Positions 36,803-43,106 of a DNA stretch of 43,106 nucleotides are shown here, piece after piece; within the stretch, counting starts at the first letter, position 1; each line of letters starts with the position of its first letter. Under the pieces are notes generated by a model. It did no database searches and was not told the origin of the DNA. It saw only the letters and a list, made by a program, of their open reading frames with translations. The translations under genes were made by a program, and so were the position numbers. Source of the stretch: a virus. The stretch spans positions 1 to 43,106 of the IMG/VR virus record IMGVR_UViG_3300024430_000005. One strand, 5' to 3'.

Positions 36803-38035
36803 TCAGGCGTTGAGCGCGGTGACGGTGTGGAAGGCCGCCGGCCGGTACACCGCGAGCGCGAGACGCTCCTCAGCCCTGATCGCTGTCAGGTTGCGCTGGA
36901 AGAAGTCGGAGTGGCTGTTCGACGCCTCGACCGTGAGGCCGTTGCGCCGGAACACCTGCGCCTGCGTGGCGAACGCGCCCACCAGGGCCGTGTTCACCGG
37001 GATCGACGCGGTGACCGCAACCCGCAGACCCCACAGGTTGTCACCGAACATGCCCGCGAACGGGCCGCCGCCGTAGTACTGGCCGTTGGCGTCCTTTTGG
37101 GTGCGGACCGCCGCCCAGTTGGTCGGGTGCATGACGATGCCGTCCGGCTCAACCAGTGCGTTGACTCGGATGTTCGTCATCGCCGTGTAGATGGCGTCGA
37201 TCGGCGAAGCGCCGGCACCCTTCGCGACGGTCTGCACGCCGGTGCGGTTCAGCAGGCCCCGAAGCTGCGGCGCAGTGCCGGTGCCGGAGAGGAGCTGGCG
37301 CTCCTCCTCGTGCTGCACGAACAGCCGCAGACGACCGTCGAGGTAGGACCGGAGCTGCGCGACGTCCTCGAGCATTTCGTCGGTGATCGGCAGGAACGTG
37401 GCGATCTTGCGGACCGGCTCGTCGACGTTGGCGAACGTGATGGTCGACTCGGGCTTGAGGTCACCCTCGAGCACGCCCGCGGCGGCGTTGGTGTTCGTCG
37501 CTTCCTGCACGTACCGCACCACGCTGGAGTCGGTGGTGCCCGTGGCGAGCAGGTCAGCGATGGTGAGCTGCCGCATCAGCAGCGGCTCGATACCGCCGCG
37601 CACGTCGGGGTTCACGATCGGCGACGCCGTCGAGGTGACCGTGGCCTTCGCGTCGAAGAAGTTCGGCATCTCGACCGGGCCCGACGTCCAGTTGCCCGTC
37701 AGGCCACCGGACTTGAACGCGCCCTGAAGGTTCTGGAACGCCGACGACTTGACGAACATGTCACCGAACGAGGTGGCGTCCTTCACGCCGGCGGGCTCGG
37801 CGACCTGGTTCGTCGGCCGCTTCATGCCCTCGATCGCCTCGGCGATCCGCTCGTTGTCCTCCATCTCCTGAACCCGGGCCTTGAACTGGTTGACCTCGGT
37901 GATCAGGGTCTCGACCTGCTGCTTCTCGTCAGAGGTGAGGGACCGGGCGGCCTTCTGCGCCGTCTCCGTGATGGAGGACGCGGCGGCGAGCTTGCGGTCG
38001 ATCTCAGCCTTGAGGAAGTCCTTGGCGGACTGCAT
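36803..38035 (-). CDS. HK97-fold major capsid protein
   Basis: A 410-residue protein. Residues about 1-80 are a coiled-coil delta domain (FLKAEIDRKLAAASSITETAQ, LITEVNQFKARVQEMEDN), typical of HK97 precursor scaffolding removed by the protease. The fold's signature parts follow: ATVTSTASPIVNPDVRGGIEPLLMR, EGDLKPESTITFANVDEPVRKIA, PDGIVMHPTNW and LWGLRVAVTASIPVNTALVGAFATQAQVFRRNGL. It overlaps neither neighbour. Confidence 0.95.
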   Translation of the reverse strand: MQSAKDFLKAEIDRKLAAASSITETAQKAARSLTSDEKQQVETLITEVNQFKARVQEMEDNERIAEAIEGMKRPTNQVAEPAGVKDATSFGDMFVKSSAFQNLQGAFKSGGLTGNWTSGPVEMPNFFDAKATVTSTASPIVNPDVRGGIEPLLMRQLTIADLLATGTTDSSVVRYVQEATNTNAAAGVLEGDLKPESTITFANVDEPVRKIATFLPITDEMLEDVAQLRSYLDGRLRLFVQHEEERQLLSGTGTAPQLRGLLNRTGVQTVAKGAGASPIDAIYTAMTNIRVNALVEPDGIVMHPTNWAAVRTQKDANGQYYGGGPFAGMFGDNLWGLRVAVTASIPVNTALVGAFATQAQVFRRNGLTVEASNSHSDFFQRNLTAIRAEERLALAVYRPAAFHTVTALNA

Positions 38036-38038
38036 GGC

Positions 38039-38812
38039 TTACTGCTCCTTTGCCTGTTGGATGCGTTGAATGAGGCTGAGAAGTTCCAGGTCGCTCGACT
38101 TACTGGCCTCGACCGCCGGAACGGCGGCCTTGCCTGCCTCGTCTTCGTCGGACTTCTCTGACTCCTGCCCGTCGGCCACTGAGCCGAGGGAGGAGAGAAC
38201 TTGGGAGATGGACTCCATCGCCGCGCGAAGCTTCGCCTCGTTCGCTTTCGACAGCGTGCGGCCGGCCTTCGTGCCGTCCGGGGTGTCGGTCTTGTCGTGG
38301 GCGGCAGTGACTGCCTCCAGCGCCGACTTGACCGCCAGAACCTCCGTGTCGGGGTTCATCCCCTTGAGCGTCGGCCCAACCTCGATGACGTCGAGCTCCA
38401 GCAGGTCGTTCACGCCGTCCTTCGCCGTGCGGTTCTTGGCGACGGTGTAGGCGAACGAGTGCTCTTTGAGCGACCCGCGCTTCATCAACCGGTACACCTG
38501 CGCCGCGGCTGGGTTGTCGTCCACGTCCAGCGTGTACGTGGCCTTGAGGCCCTGCTCGGTTTCCTCCAGGGAATCCACTGCGCCGATGTGGGACCACAGG
38601 TCGCCCCACTCGTGGTTGAAGATCACCGGCACGGGGGTCCCAGTGGACTTCCACCTGTCGATCGACTTGGCGAAAGCGCCCTTGATGACCCGGTCTCCAC
38701 CGAGGTCGACGTTCCCGAACACGGAGACGATCGCCTCGACCTTGCCCTTCTCGCCCTCCCCGTCCAAGGTCTTTAGCGCGACCGGATAGGTCTTGCGGAG
38801 GATGCCGCTCAT
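38039..38812 (-). CDS. HK97-family prohead protease
   Basis: A 257-residue protein: GNVDLGGDRVIKGAFAKSI, PVIFNHEWGDLW (His67) and KRGSLKEHSFAYTV (Ser119) form the catalytic site of the U35/S78 peptidases. The end (about 180-257) is helical and acidic (ESEKSDEDEAGK), like a short scaffold extension. It matures the capsid. It follows the portal and precedes the capsid gene. Confidence 0.9.
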   Translation of the reverse strand: MSGILRKTYPVALKTLDGEGEKGKVEAIVSVFGNVDLGGDRVIKGAFAKSIDRWKSTGTPVPVIFNHEWGDLWSHIGAVDSLEETEQGLKATYTLDVDDNPAAAQVYRLMKRGSLKEHSFAYTVAKNRTAKDGVNDLLELDVIEVGPTLKGMNPDTEVLAVKSALEAVTAAHDKTDTPDGTKAGRTLSKANEAKLRAAMESISQVLSSLGSVADGQESEKSDEDEAGKAAVPAVEASKSSDLELLSLIQRIQQAKEQ

Positions 38813-40560
38813 CGGTCGTCGTCTCCTAATGGATCGGTCTGGCGCACCGCTTCGGCGCGCGCGTAGTTCGTCAGCGTCGAGGCCAGCGACCAGCCCAGGT
38901 CATCAGCGCGGGACGTCTTGGCCGCGCCGAACACGGCCCGCACCTGCTCCACGTCCTCCGCCGTGTCCACCGCACTGAACGTGGCCTCATTGATTGCCTT
39001 CGCGGTGTCGTCGACCAGGTCGTTCAGCCAACTCAGCGCCTGCGAGGGCGCGCACTTGCCGGCCGTCAGGATCCGAAGCGTCGTGCTGCCCAGGGCGAAC
39101 AGGTCGCCGCGCAACTCGCTGTCCCACTTCTCGCGGGACTTCGCGGCCGTCTGACCCCACGACGCCACCGCCGACCGCTCCTGGCGGTCGAAGTAACCAC
39201 GCAGGAACTCACCGAACTCGCGCGCCGCCTCTGCACGCGCGACCTCGTCCACCGACGCAGGCGACTTCACCTGCGGCGACGGCGCGCTCGCCGTACCCGG
39301 GTCCTCCGTCGGCACCGTCACGGCAGGCTGGCCGCCGTACAGGACGTTCAACGGCTGCACCGGAACATCCGCCCAGTCCTCGTTGATCCTCGGCAGATTC
39401 AGCCGCGCCCGGCCCTCGTTGATCGTCAAGTGCGGCACGCCGATCGCCGTCGTCAGCGCCTTCTGCTGCTCCTCAAACGAGCCCTTCAGCTTTTCCGCGA
39501 GGTTGAACTCGACGTACACCGTTCCGCGGCGGTTCAGCGGCTCCACATCGGGGAGCAGCTGCAACTCGATCTCGTCCTGCAGCATCCGCAGCCACGGCCC
39601 GAGCACGTCCTGATACGCCTGCCGGTGACGAGACTCCGACGACGCCGCCGTGTCCCCGCCCATACCGAGCAGCGACGGCGTCATCCCGTACTCGACGCAG
39701 ACCTCCTCATAAGTGAGGCGCCGGCCCTCGATGTAGGCGGTATCCCGCGGCGAGAAGGACGACGGGTTCCACGTCATCCCCTCCTCGAGGACGCCGATCC
39801 GGCCGGCGTTGGAGCCGCCGGTCATCACCGACTCAAGGTCGGCGCGGAACCTGCGGCGCGCATCGTCCGACCACTGCGGCGCCTCCGCCGGCCGCTGGAT
39901 CCAGCCCGACTGTCGGGCCGAGTTCCGCCACATGTTTTCGCGGTGTGACTGCGCGGCGAACTCCTCCGCAAGCACCCGCCGCAGCGTCTCCAGCGGCGAC
40001 ACACCCAGGTCGTCGTCGTCGGGCGAGAACCCGCGGAACAGCACAAGCTGGTCGCGGCGGTACCGCCGGCCGTTACGGGAGTCGACCCACAGCGAGCGAC
40101 CGTCAACGGCCTCCAGCGTCAGATAGCGCGGCGGGATGCGGACCACGGCGAGCCGACTAGAGGTAGGCATTTTGAGCCACACCGCGCGGTCGTAGATCGC
40201 CAGGTCCTGCACCGTGTCCCGCAAATGCCGGAACCGGGTGGCGTCCGGGTTCGGCTGCCGCAGCACCCGAGCCAGCGGATGGTCGCCGACCTCGAGCCGG
40301 TCGGTGTCGCTGACCCGCTCGAACACCTTCGGGTTGAGCTGCCCGACGTTGCGGCCCAGCCAGTCGACGACAGCCCGCACCGCGGGCTGCCGGCGATACA
40401 TCTGCCCGTAGTCGCCCATCGACGGCCACAGATCAGCGAATGTACGGACCACCTCAGGCGAGAACCCGACACCCTTGGCGTCGGCCGGCTCGTAGGCGGA
40501 GACGATGTGCTCGGGATCGGGGAGTCCTGTGGCGCCGAACATGCGGGCGAGAAAGCCCAT
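38809..40560 (-). CDS. Portal protein with C-terminal extension
   Basis: A 583-residue HK97-type portal: MGFLARMFGATGLPDPEHIV, AVRAVVDWLGRNVGQLNPKVF, DHPLARVLRQPNPDATRFRHL, FSPDDDDLGVSPLETLRRVLAEE and VCVEYGMTPSLLGMGGDTA are typical. Residues about 430-583 (REFGEFLRGYFDRQERSAV, DDTAKAINEATFSAVDTAEDVEQV) form an extra helical end resembling the MuF/F-like region that sits beside portals. The ATG at 40560 is followed by MGFLARMF. Confidence 0.9.
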   Translation of the reverse strand: MGFLARMFGATGLPDPEHIVSAYEPADAKGVGFSPEVVRTFADLWPSMGDYGQMYRRQPAVRAVVDWLGRNVGQLNPKVFERVSDTDRLEVGDHPLARVLRQPNPDATRFRHLRDTVQDLAIYDRAVWLKMPTSSRLAVVRIPPRYLTLEAVDGRSLWVDSRNGRRYRRDQLVLFRGFSPDDDDLGVSPLETLRRVLAEEFAAQSHRENMWRNSARQSGWIQRPAEAPQWSDDARRRFRADLESVMTGGSNAGRIGVLEEGMTWNPSSFSPRDTAYIEGRRLTYEEVCVEYGMTPSLLGMGGDTAASSESRHRQAYQDVLGPWLRMLQDEIELQLLPDVEPLNRRGTVYVEFNLAEKLKGSFEEQQKALTTAIGVPHLTINEGRARLNLPRINEDWADVPVQPLNVLYGGQPAVTVPTEDPGTASAPSPQVKSPASVDEVARAEAAREFGEFLRGYFDRQERSAVASWGQTAAKSREKWDSELRGDLFALGSTTLRILTAGKCAPSQALSWLNDLVDDTAKAINEATFSAVDTAEDVEQVRAVFGAAKTSRADDLGWSLASTLTNYARAEAVRQTDPLGDDDR

Positions 40561-40606
40561 GCGGCGCCCCTCTCAAGTCTTTGGTGATGGCAGCCGCGCG
40601 GGCCGA

Positions 40607-40855
40607 TTACAGGCTGTCGGGGTAGGCGACGCCGTGACCGCGCACCAGATGACGCCACACCCGCTCAACATCCGGGTGCGCCGCGCGGGCAGCGGCTTCC
40701 GCCTCCTGCCACGTCGCAAAATCGGCCGACTCTGTGATGAAGCCAGCCGCGTCCATGTCCTCGAGATACCAGCGGAAAGACTGGTCGACCTTTGAGATCC
40801 GCAGCGACGGCCTAGACAAGTTCGAGGCCCCTGTCTTCGTAGATGGACCTGCCAC
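40607..40855 (-). CDS. Small protein between terminase and portal
   Basis: An 82-residue protein: the GTG at 40855 gives MAGPSTKTGASNLSRPSLRI, with LYEDMDAAGFITESADFATW-like centre and LVRGHGVAYPDSL end. The first 44 bases lie inside the large terminase. An internal start after the terminase stop is possible. Unknown; conserved small genes occur here in actinophages. Confidence 0.55.
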   Translation of the reverse strand: MAGPSTKTGASNLSRPSLRISKVDQSFRWYLEDMDAAGFITESADFATWQEAEAAARAAHPDVERVWRHLVRGHGVAYPDSL

Positions 40856-42239
40856 CTGTGCGTCGGATATCCCATAGCGCCAGCGCCGCAGCGATCAGCG
40901 GTGATATGTCCGTGGAGCCCTTGCGGTCCAGGACTCGGGTGTCGACGGTCGGACGCCAGATCGCGCTCCGCACGGCAATGTCGAGAGCCTTCTCGCCGCC
41001 GTGCCGAATACCGTCTGCGTGCATGGCGTCGGCCAGCGCGTTGTGTGCACGCCCCTGCTCCGCCTGCGCCGGCTTCTCGGCATCGTCGAAGCCGGGGATA
41101 CTTTGCGAGGGGGTATCGATCACCAGCCGACCACCCCACGTTTCCCGCAACTCGGCCACGCGGCCGGGAAGCCAGTCAGTTCCGTCGCGGTAATCCGCCA
41201 TCTCGACATATGGGAGGCCATCAGCGCGGCGCCAGGCGACCGCGATGGCCGACTTTGCGCGGTCCGGCGCCGTCGCCACCCCAAAAACCACTGCGGTGCC
41301 GCGCGCCTGTGCCGGATCTACAAGGGACGGCCAGCGGTTGGTCGGGTCGAAAGCTCGACCCGATGCCGCGTCGGCCCACAACCCGAGGCGCTCGCGGGCG
41401 AACTGCTCATCCGGCAGCGCGGCACGCTCCGTGACTATGAACGACTCGGGCACACGGTAGCCCAGCGACGGATTCGCCTGCGCCCACGCGGTGCGGTCGT
41501 CCAGGTCCGAACCTGCCGGCGCCGACCACTCGAAGAACGCCAACGATGGATCGCCGCCGACGATACCTCGGGTGCGGATACTCGCCAACTGCTCCGATGC
41601 CAGCATCCCCGCCGACGACGTGTACCAAATCTGAGGGTTCGGCCGCGCTGCCAGCGTGGGCAGCACCGCCGCCATCTGCTCGGCGGTCAGGTTGTACGCC
41701 TCGTCGATCACCACGAGGTCAGCCGAGAAGCCACGACCCGAACCGCCCGTGCGCGTCACGAACCGCAGCCGGGCGCCGCTGTGCAGCTCGATCGACTCAG
41801 CACCCGACGACGTGCGGATCGCCCGAACCTGCTTCGACAGCATCTCCGACGACTCGACGAGATCCCGCACGCGGCGGAAGTGCTCGGCGCTGGTCTTGAA
41901 CTCGTGGGCGCTGTGCAGGATCAGCGGCGGCGGCGCATCAGGGTCCGGCAGGAACAGCGCGGCGATCTCCAGCGCCTCGAGGACGCTGCCCTTGCCCTGC
42001 TGCCGCGGAACGACCAGGCCGACCTCGAACGCTGCCCACTTGCCACCCGGTCGCTCCCGCAGCGCGTCACGAAGCACGAGCTGCTGCCACGGATACAAAT
42101 GCAGGCCAGCCATCGCAGCCAGGTCGATCGCGTCATCACCCGCCGAGGGCAGCCGCTCTGCCCCGGGGGGCAGGCTATGAACCCGAGGCGACTGAACGCC
42201 GCGCGGTCCGTCGGGCGGCGAGGTCATCGATGCCGTCAC
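40812..42239 (-). CDS. terL: Large terminase subunit
   Basis: A 475-residue protein. ATPase: Walker A VPRQQGKG (77-84) and Walker B DLVVIDE (174-180). Nuclease: D326 or A322 region (FGVATAPDRA), D375 (LVIDTPS) and D444 (STDISPLIAAALALW). At the position where related terminases have an Asp (FGVDxSPD) this protein has Ala322. Asp326 could take its place, or the enzyme uses a different metal ligand. It cuts and packages phage DNA through the portal. The start at 42239 lies inside the small gene. Confidence 0.9.
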   Translation of the reverse strand: MTASMTSPPDGPRGVQSPRVHSLPPGAERLPSAGDDAIDLAAMAGLHLYPWQQLVLRDALRERPGGKWAAFEVGLVVPRQQGKGSVLEALEIAALFLPDPDAPPPLILHSAHEFKTSAEHFRRVRDLVESSEMLSKQVRAIRTSSGAESIELHSGARLRFVTRTGGSGRGFSADLVVIDEAYNLTAEQMAAVLPTLAARPNPQIWYTSSAGMLASEQLASIRTRGIVGGDPSLAFFEWSAPAGSDLDDRTAWAQANPSLGYRVPESFIVTERAALPDEQFARERLGLWADAASGRAFDPTNRWPSLVDPAQARGTAVVFGVATAPDRAKSAIAVAWRRADGLPYVEMADYRDGTDWLPGRVAELRETWGGRLVIDTPSQSIPGFDDAEKPAQAEQGRAHNALADAMHADGIRHGGEKALDIAVRSAIWRPTVDTRVLDRKGSTDISPLIAAALALWDIRRTGGRSIYEDRGLELV

Positions 42240-42399
42240 CCGACTTCACCTCCGGCAGTGCGGCGAGCTCGGCGAGCACCGCCTGATATCGAGCTGCCAG
42301 GGGTGCAAGATCGCGGTGGCCGGCGTCATCGATGGCGTCAGCGAGGCGGTCGCGCAGGGCCTCAAGACGCTTGCGCTGGTCAGCTAGCCCGGCGGGCAC
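42175..42399 (-). CDS. Probable small terminase subunit
   Basis: A 74-residue helical protein from the GTG at 42399: LADQRKRLEALRDRLADAID and LAPLAARYQAVLAELAALP form a helical hairpin, ending in VKSGDGIDDLAARRTARRS. Small proteins of this layout immediately precede the large terminase in many actinophages. AAGG is too near the GTG, and an upstream CTG in the same frame (LARTQAPVGAP) could be the true start. Its end overlaps the large terminase by 65 bases. Confidence 0.6.
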   Translation of the reverse strand: MPAGLADQRKRLEALRDRLADAIDDAGHRDLAPLAARYQAVLAELAALPEVKSGDGIDDLAARRTARRSVASGS

Positions 42400-42979
42400 C
42401 TTGGGTGCGCCGACGGGTGCTTGGGTCCTGGCCAGGACGCCACCCCCGTTCGAGCCTCAGTTGGCGTTGACGTTCGTTACCACGGCGAGCGCCGTCACGA
42501 CGGTTGCAGGCGGCGTGGACCATGCCGCGGTATCCCGTGCGGTCTTCGTTGTGGTCAAGGTGTAGGTCGTCGCCGACCGCCATCACTACGCCGCAGAGGA
42601 CGCAAGGGCTTCCGTAGGCGAGCGGGAGGAGCTGAGCGCGAAGCCTTTGGTGTTCGATGCCGTACCCACGCGTCGTGGTTGACTCCTTGGCCTTGGCGAA
42701 TCCCTGCCCCTTGGCCCTCCGCGCAGTAACGAAGCAGGCTTCCGAACAAAACTTCCATCGGCGCGTCCCGGGCGGGACCGGACCCTCGCAGCGGTGGCAG
42801 ACGCCCTTGGGCTTCGCCCGCGGAGCACGATTCGGCCAGTGATCCCGGATCAACTGATCAGGAGCTAGGCCGCGGGCGGTACGGCGACAGGGATGGCACC
42901 GTGCCACGCCGATTGGTAGCGACTGCGGACCGCGGAACAGGAGTTTCCCGCAGGTAGCACACGGACCTTTGGCGACCAT
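42380..42979 (-). CDS. HNH endonuclease beside terminase (right-end copy)
   Basis: A 199-residue protein with four cysteine pairs: C7/C10, C28/C31, C61/C64 and C78/C82 in the N-terminal zinc-ribbon region, then the HNH core C126/C129, H143 (HLDHNEDRTGY), H155 and N159 (VHAACNRRDGA). GAGGAG precedes the ATG at 42979. HNH proteins next to terminase genes help to cut concatemers at cos sites. It is a longer paralogue of the left-end HNH protein. Confidence 0.9.
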   Translation of the reverse strand: MVAKGPCATCGKLLFRGPQSLPIGVARCHPCRRTARGLAPDQLIRDHWPNRAPRAKPKGVCHRCEGPVPPGTRRWKFCSEACFVTARRAKGQGFAKAKESTTTRGYGIEHQRLRAQLLPLAYGSPCVLCGVVMAVGDDLHLDHNEDRTGYRGMVHAACNRRDGARRGNERQRQLRLERGWRPGQDPSTRRRTQGARRAS

Positions 42980-43000
42980 CTCGACTCCTCTAGGCAGGGC

Positions 43001-43032
43001 GGCCAGCCCCGCCGCCTAGAGCGGGGCTGGCC
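43001..43032. repeat. Perfect 12-bp hairpin near right end
   Basis: GGCCAGCCCCGC (43001-43012) pairs with GCGGGGCTGGCC (43021-43032) around CGCCTAGA. It lies 22 bases upstream of the HNH gene start, in the place where cos/pac sites usually lie. Either a packaging signal or a terminator of an incoming transcript. Confidence 0.6.
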
Positions 43033-43033
43033 T

Positions 43034-43056
43034 ACCCCCGGGGATCAGCCGGGGGT
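43034..43056. repeat. Second hairpin near right end
   Basis: ACCCCCGG (43034-43041) pairs with CCGGGGGT (43049-43056) around GGATCAG, two bases after the first hairpin. Two consecutive hairpins ahead of the HNH-terminase operon suggest a structured packaging or end-processing region. The last 50 bases contain no gene. Confidence 0.5.
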
Positions 43057-43106
43057 TGATTACGGGGTGTCACCTGGGCTTCTGGTCCGTGGGTACGCGT
43101 GCGGAC

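Noticed and set aside
1-43106. An integrated prophage with attL/attR at the ends
   Set aside because: attP lies inside the window with phage genes on both sides, and the terminase and distal early genes are at the ends, which fits a virion or circular form.

Overview
The window reads as one essentially complete temperate siphovirus genome of an actinobacterial host. The DNA is GC-rich throughout. Most genes overlap by 4 bp (ATGA or GTGA), many starts are GTG, and several plus-strand genes look leaderless with a TANNNT-type -10 box just before the start codon. Both sides of the attP site carry phage genes, and the terminase end and the end of the early operon lie at the two window ends. The sequence is therefore in virion order rather than that of an integrated prophage. 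Host genus cannot be fixed from the sequence. The attP core matches the 3' part of a tRNA-Val(GAC) gene.

Layout. The late genes run leftward from the right end: HNH endonuclease, probable small terminase, large terminase, a small protein, portal, prohead protease, HK97-type major capsid protein, head-tail connectors, major tail protein, tail chaperones, a small gene resembling the start of the tape measure, a connector-like protein, the tape measure with a C-terminal peptidase-like domain, distal tail protein, a Gp37-like tail protein, a C1q-like tail protein, an amidase lysis cassette with several membrane proteins, a DUF1353 protein, and a set of surface proteins (glycosidase-like, duplicated beta-rich appendage, beta-helix, SGNH hydrolase). 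This ends at a strong bidirectional hairpin at 16361-16401.

The lysogeny module lies at about 12617-15900: excisionase-like and Cro-like genes leftward, repressor, two small genes and a tyrosine integrase rightward, then attP. The divergent region at 13126-13334 holds three inverted repeats. One overlaps the -10 box of a recognisable leftward early promoter.

The early operon runs leftward from 13125 to 61. It has about forty small, tightly overlapped genes. Recognisable parts are a RecE-like nuclease, RecT, a VRR-NUC nuclease, C5-cytosine and N6-adenine methyltransferases, a winged-helix replication initiator, HNH proteins and a papain-like cysteine peptidase. There is no polymerase, helicase or primase, so replication probably relies on host enzymes. 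Five 13-bp repeats spaced about 22 bp apart inside the initiator gene look like iterons of a lambda-like origin.

Small plus-strand genes sit inside the leftward transcription units at 410, 21756, 27294 and 28837-29506. They probably have their own promoters and behave like morons. The 28837-29506 cassette (RHH regulator, DUF6221 protein, two-helix membrane peptide) is the clearest candidate for an undescribed accessory function. I found no complete tRNA, CRISPR array, transposase or insertion sequence. No stretch above 300 bases lacks a gene.
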